DNA from: an uncultured Bacteroidales bacterium
GTDB lineage: Bacteria; Bacteroidota; Bacteroidia; Bacteroidales; UBA932
Length of the DNA stretch: 60,876 bases
NCBI GenBank assembly: GCA_937899055.1
Contig: CALBPX010000099.1
Location: 1 to 60,876 of the forward strand
Direction of reading: 5' to 3'
The position numbers and the translations under genes are program-made. Below are positions 35,312 to 44,181 of this stretch, piece by piece (the first letter of the stretch is position 1; the number at the start of each line of letters is the position of its first letter). Under the pieces are notes generated by a model. It saw only the letters and a program-made list of their open reading frames with translations, did no database searches and was not told where the DNA came from.

Positions 35312-36589
35312 TTACAAATTAGTCCAGCTCCAGGACGGAACCTTTTCGCCGTTGCGGCGGATGGCAGGCTTGTCGTTAATCTGGAAATCATCCGTAGAGT
35401 TGTTGGTGTCCTGATATTTGGGCGTTCCGTCTGCTCTCTTTTCAACAACCTTCCTTGAAACGGTCTTGCCGCAATAGGTGGCACCCACTGATGTGCCGCC
35501 TGCATCTACGAAACCGGGCACCCTCTTCATGTTCAGGGCGTTCATATTGGTAAGGAGTTCAACTCCGTCCAAAATCCAGTCGGCCGGAATCTTGGCATAC
35601 TTCGGAGTCTTTCCAACCTCGCTCTGATAGTGAGAAGCGTCTTTGTAGTAATCGGCGTTCAAGGTTGTTCCGTCAGGAGCCTTGTAAACTACAAACGATG
35701 CTCCGAATACAGATGTCAGCCACTGCATGCTGTTCCATGTGGTGTAGAAGATGCAGGTAAGGTTGGGTACATCTGCATTGTAGCGCGAAACGTTTCCGGT
35801 CCAGGTCTGGAAGTCGGCCATGGAGTTGTCGTATGAGTTGGGGTTGTTCACCGTGTGGTTTCTGGGCTCCTGGGCTACAACAACGCTCTCTCCGGGTTTT
35901 ACCGGATATTCTGTGCCTGTTCCCGGGAACTGCCATACCATAAGGCTGTAAACATAGTTTCCGTCTCCGTCTTCATCGGGCCATGTAGGAAGGTTGGCGG
36001 TGGCAATGTTCGGATGAAGCTGGGCAAAGCATACGCCGTCCAGATAGAACACTTCGTCGGAGTTGTTGGTGAACTGATAGGTCTGGTCCCTGAAATAGTA
36101 GTTTGCTATTCCGCAATAGTAAATTTCGCTGAAGCAGAGAGAACCAACCTTTGCCGGACGTACTACCAGGCGGTAGGTTTCGTCGGTTTCGGCCTGCTCC
36201 GCAGTAACATCCTTAAACACGGATATGCTGGGAACGTTGCCGTTGATGAAGTACTGGTAACCCTCGTGGGTTGCACGGCCGGTTACGCCTATGGAGTAAA
36301 CGCCGGGTTCTATTTCCAGGGTTGCAATACTGTTTGAACCTGTAACGGCCGTAAATATCTGACCGGTCTTGACGTTGGTAAAGGTAACCGTTACGCCCTG
36401 AGTGGAAAAGTTGGGGTCAGGGGTAATTTCTCCTCCCTTGGGAATGAATCCTGTAGCTGCACATACCTTGTATGCAACGCTTATGGTCTCTATCTTGTCA
36501 ACATCCTTGACATCGTCCATCATATCAATGCAGGAAGGCAGAAGGAGTGACAGGACTGCTGCAAATATTATCGTATATATCTTTTTCAT
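35312..36589 (-). CDS. DUF4876 surface lipoprotein
   Basis: 425 residues. Lipobox LLPSC with Cys20. Residues about 35-150 form an Ig/transthyretin-like domain that includes GVTVTFTNVKTGQIFTAVTGSNSIATLEIEPGVYSI. The remainder contains LCFSEIYYCGIANYYFRDQTYQFTNNSDEVFYLDGV and other beta-rich segments typical of DUF4876. By position it replaces the SusD-type partner of the TonB receptor and probably binds the substrate at the cell surface. It lies 19 bases after the receptor gene. Confidence 0.78.
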   Translation of the reverse strand: MKKIYTIIFAAVLSLLLPSCIDMMDDVKDVDKIETISVAYKVCAATGFIPKGGEITPDPNFSTQGVTVTFTNVKTGQIFTAVTGSNSIATLEIEPGVYSIGVTGRATHEGYQYFINGNVPSISVFKDVTAEQAETDETYRLVVRPAKVGSLCFSEIYYCGIANYYFRDQTYQFTNNSDEVFYLDGVCFAQLHPNIATANLPTWPDEDGDGNYVYSLMVWQFPGTGTEYPVKPGESVVVAQEPRNHTVNNPNSYDNSMADFQTWTGNVSRYNADVPNLTCIFYTTWNSMQWLTSVFGASFVVYKAPDGTTLNADYYKDASHYQSEVGKTPKYAKIPADWILDGVELLTNMNALNMKRVPGFVDAGGTSVGATYCGKTVSRKVVEKRADGTPKYQDTNNSTDDFQINDKPAIRRNGEKVPSWSWTNL

Positions 36590-36608
36590 AATAACGCTCC
36601 TCTATAAG

Positions 36609-39488
36609 TTATTTGATTCGTGCGGTCAGCTGAAGACCAAAGAAGAATACGTTGGAGTTCCGCCTTACCTTGCTTCCCGGGCTCTTGACCAGAGACTGCA
36701 GAGGTGTGCTTCTGAACATATTGTTTGCAAAGAACGAAACGTCAAAGTTCTTGAACTGCTTTGTAACGTTTACATTGATGCAGAGAACCGGATTGTAGGA
36801 AGGTTCCCTCTGGCGGCGGTTGGATGCTACGGCACCGTTGGTCTCGTTGCGCAGAATGGGAAGCCATGTGTCATAGTCCGGATTTGAAGGGTCTGCCCAA
36901 CTTGCATTGAAGTCGTGGATCTGACCGTCTTCAATTGACAGATACTTAACCGGAATGGTATCGCAGGCCCCGTAGGTAGTCCAGCTCTTTTCCCTCCAGT
37001 TTACATTTGCGGTAACTGATACCACAAAACCTATCTTTGGAATGTTGTGGGTAACAATGAAGTTGGTTATCAGGTTCTGCTCCCTGTTGATGCCGGAAGA
37101 ATTCTTGTATTCGTAGATACCGTAGTTGGCTTCTTCGCTTCCGTTCTTGTTGTACCACAGGTAGCCGTTGTTCCAGCTCTTGTAGTCGTAGAATTCTCCG
37201 TTGACCAGGAAGGATGTGCGGATTGCGTTGATTCTTCCGAAGTCTATCACGAACTCTATACCCTTCTGCTCGTATGAGGAGTTGTTGCGGGGGCTGGTGT
37301 ACTGGAGGAATACCTTGCCGTTCTTGTCAAGAGTCAGGTCCGGAAGGGAGGTTCCGTCTGCAGGATAGGTTGTAACCTTGTACTGCGGGAAGTTTACCCA
37401 TGCATAGTCCGAAAGACCCTTGGAGAAGGTGTATCCGCTGTGGTTCCAGTCTCTGTAACCGGTTACGGAAACCTTTACCTTCTTGATCCTGAAGTCCAAT
37501 CCGATTTCGGCCTTGTTCTGCTTGGAGAGTTTGAGGCCGTCGTTCTTGATGTTATAAACATGAGTTGTAATCAACTGGAACTTCTGGGCATCCGGAACGG
37601 ATGAAGACAGGGAGTTGTTGAAGTTGATCATGTCAAAATATGCATTGTCCGGATAGACATAGGCCATAGACGGAGCGTTGATGCTGACTCCATAGCCGCC
37701 TCTTACGCTCAGTACGTTGGGTATCAGATCCAGAGATGCGTTAATGCGGGGCGAGAATGCATCTGAAACATGCCATACCTTGTCATAGCGCACACCGGCA
37801 ACTACTTTGAATTCTCCTCCGCCCCATACAGGAACGCGGAAGTCTTCCTGAGCCCATACTCCGAGTTTGTTCATGAAAGGAATATCCTTGTAGGCCCTTT
37901 CTCTCTGGGTTGCAAAACGGTAAGAAACGCTGCGGTAAGGAGGGGTGTCATAGTCAAAGACTTTGCCGCGGCCCTTGTTGCCGTCGTTGCTGAAGTCGGA
38001 ACCCAGAATGATATGGTGGCTGGTAGAGCCGATATTTCCGGAGAAGTTGAGCATCAGCTTTGCAAAGGTGTTGAGTTCCTTGCCATAGACATTGTACTCG
38101 TATTCGTAGGAAGCGGGGGTAATCCAGCTCTTGTCGTTTTCGAGCTCGTTGTTGGGGCCGAACCATGTAAGAACCTTATGGGCATCGTCATAGATTACTA
38201 CTCCGGGGCGGCTGGAAAGCACGGAGCCGTCTATCTTGCTGTAGGAATATGCTACGTCTGCATTGGTTCCCTGATCCTTGAAATAGCTCCAGCGGTTGGT
38301 GTAGTTGAACGATACATTGTATTTGATGTTCTTGAACCAACCGGCATTCAGCCTTATCTCGCCGTTGTGGTTGATGCGGAATCCGCGGTCTCTTCTGTTG
38401 GAAGTCCGGAAGTCCGTATCGTCGTCCGGGTTGGGCTCTGCCTTGTCTTTTGTCCAGAGGTAAGACAGGGCGGTGTTGGTGTAGAACTTTCCACCGAAGA
38501 AGGTGTTTGCGTAAGCTATCCTTCCGGTTGAGCGGCGATACTTGTCATAACCCTCTCTTGGGTCTGCAACGGAATAGGCATAGTCTATGCCGTAGTTGAT
38601 GAAACCGTTGCCCTGGCCCAGGCTCACGCCGTGGGTGGCACCTATTGAGTAAACGTTGGGGTTGGTGTTGAACTTGATTGAAAGAGGCTCAACGCCGCTC
38701 TTTGCATTTACTATTACGGTACCGGCAGCGGCGTTTCCGTATTCAACGGAAGCAATACCCTGAATTACCTCTACAGACTCTATGTTGTCTGTGGTAATTG
38801 TCCTCAGGTCTATACCGGAAGACGGGCTCTGTCCGTCAGCGCCCGGGGTTGCACCTCCAATGGCGGCACTCATGGTCTGCATGTTGGCCGAATTGGATAC
38901 CGGGGCTCCGTCCATGATGATGGCTGTTCCGTTGGCATTTCCTCCGCGTACGGAAAGGGTCTTTACTCCCTGAAGGTCCGGTTTGAATGTGCTGGCCGTG
39001 ATGTCGGCGCCGGGAAGCAGCACCATTACATCTGCCAAGGAGCTTGCCTGAATGTGCTCAATTGCCGTCCTGTTAATCTTTGAAGCCGTAGCCGAACCGG
39101 TCTTTGAAGCCTCCGCGGTTACCACTATATCGTCAAGGTGGAAATCCGCAAACCTAAGCTGGAAATCGTACACAGCCTTTGCGGCGGTAACATTTACCTT
39201 AAGGTTCAAGGTCTCATAACCAAGAGAAGCAACTACAAACTCGTAGGTGCCTGGAGCTATGCCCTTGATGACATACTCTCCTTTTTCGTTGGCAACCGTG
39301 CTCAGACCGGTTCCGAGTACCTGAACGGTAGCATAGGGAATCGGAGCAGCAGTGCCGGAGCTCACCTGCTCAGAAACGGTACCGTTGATGGTAACCGCCG
39401 TCTGACGCTGAGCCCATGTGCTTCCTCCAATCAGAAGCAGGGCAAAGGCCATGAGCAGGCTGCTTGCTTTTAATCTTGTTTTCTTCAT
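36609..39488 (-). CDS. TonB-dependent outer-membrane receptor with carboxypeptidase-regulatory-like N-terminus
   Basis: 959 residues. Signal peptide about 1-27 (STWAQ). Residues about 30-118 form a CarboxypepD_reg-like beta domain. A TonB-box-like DDIVVTAEA is followed by the plug (about 130-270, with KTLSVRGGNANGTAIIMDGAPV and VEVIQGIASVEYGNAAAGTVIV) and the barrel. There is no SusD homologue; the next gene is a DUF4876 lipoprotein. It heads the five-gene operon and is transcribed from a TATATTTG box at 39616-39609 with a leader of about 115 bases. Predicted to import a ligand released by, or bound to, the downstream components. The ligand cannot be told; peptide, haem or metal are all possible. 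Confidence 0.9.
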   Translation of the reverse strand: MKKTRLKASSLLMAFALLLIGGSTWAQRQTAVTINGTVSEQVSSGTAAPIPYATVQVLGTGLSTVANEKGEYVIKGIAPGTYEFVVASLGYETLNLKVNVTAAKAVYDFQLRFADFHLDDIVVTAEASKTGSATASKINRTAIEHIQASSLADVMVLLPGADITASTFKPDLQGVKTLSVRGGNANGTAIIMDGAPVSNSANMQTMSAAIGGATPGADGQSPSSGIDLRTITTDNIESVEVIQGIASVEYGNAAAGTVIVNAKSGVEPLSIKFNTNPNVYSIGATHGVSLGQGNGFINYGIDYAYSVADPREGYDKYRRSTGRIAYANTFFGGKFYTNTALSYLWTKDKAEPNPDDDTDFRTSNRRDRGFRINHNGEIRLNAGWFKNIKYNVSFNYTNRWSYFKDQGTNADVAYSYSKIDGSVLSSRPGVVIYDDAHKVLTWFGPNNELENDKSWITPASYEYEYNVYGKELNTFAKLMLNFSGNIGSTSHHIILGSDFSNDGNKGRGKVFDYDTPPYRSVSYRFATQRERAYKDIPFMNKLGVWAQEDFRVPVWGGGEFKVVAGVRYDKVWHVSDAFSPRINASLDLIPNVLSVRGGYGVSINAPSMAYVYPDNAYFDMINFNNSLSSSVPDAQKFQLITTHVYNIKNDGLKLSKQNKAEIGLDFRIKKVKVSVTGYRDWNHSGYTFSKGLSDYAWVNFPQYKVTTYPADGTSLPDLTLDKNGKVFLQYTSPRNNSSYEQKGIEFVIDFGRINAIRTSFLVNGEFYDYKSWNNGYLWYNKNGSEEANYGIYEYKNSSGINREQNLITNFIVTHNIPKIGFVVSVTANVNWREKSWTTYGACDTIPVKYLSIEDGQIHDFNASWADPSNPDYDTWLPILRNETNGAVASNRRQREPSYNPVLCINVNVTKQFKNFDVSFFANNMFRSTPLQSLVKSPGSKVRRNSNVFFFGLQLTARIK

Positions 39489-39573
39489 AGGTTTAATGAT
39501 TATGTTTGATTGGTTTATTTCTATTTTGCGGTTAAAATCTGTTGCAAAATAACATAATAAAAAGCGCCTCTGG

Positions 39574-39593
39574 AATACCCAGAAAAGGGTATT
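39574..39593 (+). promoter_or_regulatory. Inverted repeat AATACCC-N6-GGGTATT between the receptor operon and the polysaccharide locus
   Basis: A perfect 7-bp inverted repeat with a six-base spacer. It falls in the early leader of the leftward receptor transcript and just upstream of the rightward minus-7 box, so it could be an operator for either direction or a leader hairpin. Confidence 0.55.
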
Positions 39594-39608
39594 GCCATAT
39601 TTGTCTCA

Positions 39609-39616
39609 CAAATATA
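39609..39616 (-). promoter_or_regulatory. Minus-7 box TATATTTG of the TonB receptor operon
   Basis: A TAnnTTTG match on the minus strand, one base from the rightward box, so the two divergent promoters nearly overlap. The leader to ATG 39488 is about 115 bases. Confidence 0.65.
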
Positions 39617-39617
39617 T

Positions 39618-39625
39618 TAAATTTG
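39618..39625 (+). promoter_or_regulatory. Minus-7 box TAAATTTG of the polysaccharide aminotransferase gene
   Basis: A TAnnTTTG match, 21 bases before ATG 39647. An ATTG at 39591-39594 could serve as a poor minus-33 element. A motif copy fills the leader immediately before the start codon (39638-39646). Confidence 0.65.
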
Positions 39626-39646
39626 TAAGTAATTCTACTCAGCGAT

Positions 39647-40843
39647 ATGGAAACAATTAAAATGACAGACCTCTTTGCTCAGCACGGTCTGATACGGGAA
39701 GAGATAGATTCGGCAATTAAAACGGTGATTGACTCTTCAGCTTTCATAAAGGGAAAACCTGTTGGAGTGTTTGAAGATAATCTGGCCCGGTATCTGGGGG
39801 TCAGGCACGTCATAGGATGCGGCAACGGAACCGATGCCCTGCAGATAGCTCTCATGGCTCTGGGGCTTGAACCCGGAGACGAGGTTCTGGTTCCGGCCTT
39901 TACCTATGTGGCAACGGCGGAGGTTATTGCCCTGCTGCACCTCACTCCTGTGATGTACGACGTTAACCCGAGAACCTTCAACACGGACGCCCATACTTCA
40001 TTCGAGCACATAGAGGAACTGATAACTCCCAAGACCAAGGCCATTGTTCCGGTACACCTTTTCGGACAATGCTCAGACATGGACGCCACTCTGGCCATCG
40101 CTGAGAAATACCATCTGAAGGTGGTGGAGGACTGCGCACAGGCCCTCGGTTCCGATTTCAAAGGCAGAAAGGCCGGCACAATCGGCGACATAGGCTGCAC
40201 ATCCTTCTTCCCTACCAAGAACCTCGGCGGAATGGGAGACGGCGGAGCCTTGTTCACCAACAATGACGAACTGGCCCAAAGGATAAGGATGATTGCCAAC
40301 CACGGCCAGAAGGTCAAATACCATCACGACATCATAGGATGCAACTCCAGGCTGGACACATTGCAGGCAGCCGTTCTGGATGTGAAACTCAGGCATCTGG
40401 ATGAATACATCGCAGGAAGGAAGAGAGCCGCGGCGGCCTACACCACCCTCCTTAAGACAGCCGACCCTCTGGAAAGGTGCATCTGTACGCCGGTTGAATC
40501 GGACTTCACCACCCACACCTATCACCAATATACTCTGATTGTCAAAGACCGGACGTCCCCGTCCATCACTGCCTCTGAAGAAACCCCGGACAGGGATGCG
40601 CTGAAAGCATTTCTGGCTGAACGAGGTATTCCCTCGATGATATACTATCCACTTCCGCTGAGCTCTCAGACCGCTTTCAAGGGTATTGCAAAGAAACGGG
40701 AAGATTTTAACCGCAATGCCGGCGAATCTCTCAGCAATTCCGAATTCCTCTCCAGACACGTACTCTCGCTTCCGATGCATCCCTATCTTACTCAGGAGCA
40801 GATAAAATACATCGCTGAGGCTATTATGGAATTTTATCAGTAA
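39647..40843 (+). CDS. DegT/DnrJ/EryC1-family sugar aminotransferase
   Basis: 398 residues. PLP-enzyme landmarks: GCGNGTDALQIAL (phosphate-binding), PAFTYVATAEV, VEDCAQALGSDFKG, and FFPTKNLGGMGDGG with the PLP lysine Lys191. It transfers an amino group to a nucleotide-linked keto-sugar, giving an amino sugar for the polysaccharide. With a PglC-like priming transferase and a NeuD/PglD-like acetyltransferase in the same locus, a bacillosamine-type or 3-acetamido sugar is possible, but the dehydratase or dehydrogenase is not in the window. Motif copies lie immediately before the ATG, at 40097 and at 40811. A second in-frame ATG lies 15 bases on. Confidence 0.88.
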   Translation: METIKMTDLFAQHGLIREEIDSAIKTVIDSSAFIKGKPVGVFEDNLARYLGVRHVIGCGNGTDALQIALMALGLEPGDEVLVPAFTYVATAEVIALLHLTPVMYDVNPRTFNTDAHTSFEHIEELITPKTKAIVPVHLFGQCSDMDATLAIAEKYHLKVVEDCAQALGSDFKGRKAGTIGDIGCTSFFPTKNLGGMGDGGALFTNNDELAQRIRMIANHGQKVKYHHDIIGCNSRLDTLQAAVLDVKLRHLDEYIAGRKRAAAAYTTLLKTADPLERCICTPVESDFTTHTYHQYTLIVKDRTSPSITASEETPDRDALKAFLAERGIPSMIYYPLPLSSQTAFKGIAKKREDFNRNAGESLSNSEFLSRHVLSLPMHPYLTQEQIKYIAEAIMEFYQ

Positions 40844-40905
40844 CTTGCACCTCTGGACACAGGCTTTCTTTCAAAGGACCTGCGGATGACAATCAGCAAA
40901 ACCGG

Positions 40906-42453
40906 ATGGACTCACAGATATCATCAAACAGAACCGTGGCAAAGAATGCAGTAATGCTTTCTGTGAGGATGCTGATTGTGATGGCCGTGGGCCTCTATAC
41001 ATCCAGGGTTGTGCTGGGCGCACTGGGGCAGACAGATTACGGCATCTACGGTGTGGTTGGAGGCATTACGGCCCTGGTAGCCTTCCTGAATACATCCATG
41101 AGCAACGCCACCAGCCGTTTCCTCATGTTCAACATTGGAAAAGGCAACAGGGAAGCCCTCAACAGGACATTTTCCGCCGCCCTGAGCACTCATATAGCCA
41201 TAGCCGTACTCTGCGTGGTCATCATAGAAATTGTCGGGCTCTGGTTCCTGTACCACAGGCTGATTATTCCGCCGGAAAGAATGTACGCCGCTTTTTGGAC
41301 ATTCCAGGCCAGCGTAATATGCATGGTGCTGGCCTTCATACAGACTCCGTTCAACGCTTCCATCATAGCCCACGAGAAGATGGGGGTTTATGCCTACATA
41401 GAAATCCTGAACTCGGTACTCAAGCTCCTGATGGTTTATGTACTGGTAATTGTGGCAGCAGACAAGCTGATTCTCTATTCGTTTTTGGTTGTTGGGGTTA
41501 CATTTGCGGTACTGCTCATCTACTACATCTACTGCCGTACACATTTTCAGGAATGCAGGCTGAGGCTTTCGGCCGACCGGCAGTACATAATGCCGATGCT
41601 CTCGTTCAGCGGATGGAACCTGTTCAGGAATTTTTCCGTTTCGGCCCGTCAATGGGGAAACAACTTTCTGATAAACATCTTCTTTGGAGTTCTGCTCAAT
41701 GCCGCAAGCACCGTGGCCACCACCATCTACGGCATGATCATGAGCCTTGCAAACAATGTTACGAGTGCGTTTTCGCCCAAGATAATTAAGCTCTACGCTC
41801 AGGACAAGCGCTCCGAAATGTCGGATTCTATCTGTATTTCAACAAAATACGCCGTTCTCATCATGGGCTGTATGACCGCACCCGCCATACTTGAAATGAA
41901 ATACCTGATCCGCCTGTGGCTGGCTCAGGACATAGAATATGCCGCTGAGTTCTGCAGCATCCAGATGCTGGTGGGGTTCTTCAATCTGGTTACAAATGTC
42001 ATAGTTTACGGCGTGCTTGCAACCGGCAAGGTAAAACGTTTCAGCCTGGTTTACGGAGGGCTTTACCTGCTGAGCCTTCCGGTTTCATACCTCCTTCTGA
42101 AACTGGGAGTGGGGCCGCTTTCCACCTATTGGGTAACGCTGGCCTTCGGAGCCCTGATACTCACAGGCACCCTGCTGATACTCAAGAGGCTGGTGGCAGA
42201 AATCTCCGTTTCAAGGGTACTGGTAACCCTGCTTGTAAACCTTATGGTTACAGCTCTTTGCTGCATACCGTCTGTTCTGATACATCTGAACATGAACGAG
42301 TCTTTCCTAAGAGTGGTGCTGGTGGCCCTGGCCAATTTGGCAACCCTGGGGCTGGCAACATATTTCTTACTGCTTAAAAAGGCCGAACGGGAAGCCGTGG
42401 CCGTAAGGCTCAGAAGCCTTTTCGGGCTTGGAAACAAAAACTGCGGACAATGA
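40906..42453 (+). CDS. Wzx-type polysaccharide flippase
   Basis: 515 residues with about 12-14 predicted membrane helices. The start (SNRTVAKNAVMLSVRMLIVMAVGLYTSRVVLGALGQTDYGIYGVVGG) is typical of MATE/MOP-superfamily polysaccharide transporters. It would flip lipid-linked repeat units across the inner membrane. Its stop overlaps the start of the next gene (ATGA), so the block 40906-44164 is translationally coupled. Confidence 0.87.
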   Translation: MDSQISSNRTVAKNAVMLSVRMLIVMAVGLYTSRVVLGALGQTDYGIYGVVGGITALVAFLNTSMSNATSRFLMFNIGKGNREALNRTFSAALSTHIAIAVLCVVIIEIVGLWFLYHRLIIPPERMYAAFWTFQASVICMVLAFIQTPFNASIIAHEKMGVYAYIEILNSVLKLLMVYVLVIVAADKLILYSFLVVGVTFAVLLIYYIYCRTHFQECRLRLSADRQYIMPMLSFSGWNLFRNFSVSARQWGNNFLINIFFGVLLNAASTVATTIYGMIMSLANNVTSAFSPKIIKLYAQDKRSEMSDSICISTKYAVLIMGCMTAPAILEMKYLIRLWLAQDIEYAAEFCSIQMLVGFFNLVTNVIVYGVLATGKVKRFSLVYGGLYLLSLPVSYLLLKLGVGPLSTYWVTLAFGALILTGTLLILKRLVAEISVSRVLVTLLVNLMVTALCCIPSVLIHLNMNESFLRVVLVALANLATLGLATYFLLLKKAEREAVAVRLRSLFGLGNKNCGQ

Positions 42454-43457
42454 AAGAAGACAATGCAAAAATAACGGTGATAGTTCCTGTCTATAATGTT
42501 GAGGATTATCTTCAGCGATGCATAGGCAGCCTGCTCGGCCAAAGTTTCCGCGGCTTTGATGTGATTCTGATAGACGACGGCAGCACCGATTCCAGCGGAA
42601 AACTCTGCAACAGCCTTGCCTTGCAGCATCCGTTCATAAAAGTCTTGCACAAGGAAAACGGAGGGCTTTCGGACGCCCGTAACGCCGCCTACCCTTACAT
42701 CACCGGCAAATATGTAATGTTCCTGGATTCGGACGACTTTCTTACGGACAATGCCCTTGAACTTCTGTACGGTTTTGCAGAAAAAGAAAACTGCCAGGTG
42801 GTTCAGGGCGGATTTTACTACCTGTACGAACAGGAAGGCCGGCTGGTTTACGACAACAGATGGTTTGAAAGAGGCTCCAAGCCCATTGTACTTGGCAGAG
42901 AGGCAGCCATGAAGGAACTCGTAAAGAACAACTACATCAAGAACTTTGCATGGGGGAAGCTCTATCTTGCAGACATCGTAAAAGACCTTCCTTTTCCAAA
43001 GGGCCGCTACTTTGAAGACTCCTTCTGGCAGCATCTGGTATTTGACAGGGCGCAGAACGTGGGGTATGTTCCCTCTCCGGTACTGTGTTACACTCAGAGA
43101 AGTTCCAGCATCAGCGGCAGCTTCAACGGAAAGAGCATAGACCTTCTGTGCGGACTGGAAGAAAGACTTACATTCATAGATGAAAAATACCCTGCCCTCA
43201 GCCGTCTCATGAAAAAGCAGCTGGTCAAGACCATTGGCCTGCACTACAGCCTGTCGCAGAAGAGGGCGGATGCCGGAGTCGGAGAAATCTTCAGAAAATA
43301 TCTGGAAGAGGCCCGTAACAGGATAGGCCTCAGCGCAAAGGAAATGTTCCTGATAAGACACGGCAGCGTAAGAAACATCCTCAGCCTGCCCAAAAGGGCA
43401 TATAGCCGGCTATTTGGCAAGAAACCAACCGAACTTCCATATAAACCCGAAAGATGA
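42450..43457 (+). CDS. Family 2 glycosyltransferase
   Basis: 335 residues. The GT-A fold is shown by ITVIVPVYNVEDYLQRCIGSLLGQ, VILIDDGSTDSSG, and the nucleotide-sugar motif MFLDSDDFL (DSDD). ENGGLSDARNAA is also typical. It starts in the flippase stop (ATGA overlap) and its own stop overlaps the next start by four bases. The sugar cannot be predicted. Confidence 0.88.
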   Translation: MKEDNAKITVIVPVYNVEDYLQRCIGSLLGQSFRGFDVILIDDGSTDSSGKLCNSLALQHPFIKVLHKENGGLSDARNAAYPYITGKYVMFLDSDDFLTDNALELLYGFAEKENCQVVQGGFYYLYEQEGRLVYDNRWFERGSKPIVLGREAAMKELVKNNYIKNFAWGKLYLADIVKDLPFPKGRYFEDSFWQHLVFDRAQNVGYVPSPVLCYTQRSSSISGSFNGKSIDLLCGLEERLTFIDEKYPALSRLMKKQLVKTIGLHYSLSQKRADAGVGEIFRKYLEEARNRIGLSAKEMFLIRHGSVRNILSLPKRAYSRLFGKKPTELPYKPER

Positions 43458-44164
43458 GCAGTATAGCCACATACCAAAACTTTGGAGAAGTAACTCTCCT
43501 TCTGGAACAGGCCGGATGCCAATATCTGGTGCTCAGAAATTTTGACGAACTCCTCAGCGATGAGGTCTTTATGGCCGGCCATGCCGACATAGACCTGCTC
43601 TGCCGCAATGCCTCAGAGGTTGCAAAGGCCATTTCGGCCAAACCCTCAAACCCGGGCAAGGCAGACGGAGTGCATTACTGCATAAACATCAAGGGCAAAA
43701 AGGCAAGTCTGGATCTCAGGCAGGTTGGCGACGGCTATTACTGCACCGCCTGGCAGGAAGATATGCTCAATTCCAGAATCCCATACAAGGGCTTTTACAT
43801 AATGGACAGGACTAACCTGTTCTACTCCCTTGTCTATCATGCAATTCTTCAGAAAAGCACCCTTTCTGCCGAATACCGCCGGAGGCTTACGGACATGGCC
43901 CGGGAACTGGGCCTTACCGTAGATGAAAATGCGGCGGAGCAGAGCCTTCTGGCCTATCTGGAGGCGTTCATGGCCAAAAACGGTTACACCTACACCTACT
44001 GCACAGACAAACACGTTCCGCTAAGGCGGGCGGCGGGCATAAACCGGAGGATGATAAAGAAAGATGCCGGGCTGCGCCTCAGGCATTTTGCCTACGATGC
44101 AAAGCTGGCCGTCATAGATTTTCTGGTAAGGGTAAAGCATCTTGGAAGAAAGAGCCAAGGCTGA
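43454..44164 (+). CDS. Nucleotidyltransferase-like protein of the polysaccharide locus
   Basis: 236 residues. The N-terminal part has YLVLRNFDELL, then AGHADIDLLCRN. The G-x-x-D-x-D pattern followed by a strand such as ASLDLRQVGDGYYC resembles minimal nucleotidyltransferase folds, in which the two Asp bind metal. The C-terminal 100 residues are helical, with a basic end (RRMIKKDAGLRLRH and RVKHLGRKS). Similar small proteins occur in capsule and teichoic-acid-type loci and may transfer or move a substituent, but this is inference. It is coupled by ATGA to the glycosyltransferase and followed 17 bases on by a ParB/Srx-like protein. Confidence 0.5.
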   Translation: MSSIATYQNFGEVTLLLEQAGCQYLVLRNFDELLSDEVFMAGHADIDLLCRNASEVAKAISAKPSNPGKADGVHYCINIKGKKASLDLRQVGDGYYCTAWQEDMLNSRIPYKGFYIMDRTNLFYSLVYHAILQKSTLSAEYRRRLTDMARELGLTVDENAAEQSLLAYLEAFMAKNGYTYTYCTDKHVPLRRAAGINRRMIKKDAGLRLRHFAYDAKLAVIDFLVRVKHLGRKSQG

Positions 44165-44181
44165 ATTAAAAGACCTGTCCT

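Noticed and set aside
38782..38973. Long antisense frames opposite the TonB receptor, C25 genes, uvrC and other genes
   Set aside because: They mirror codon periodicity of the real genes, lack start signals and resemble no family.
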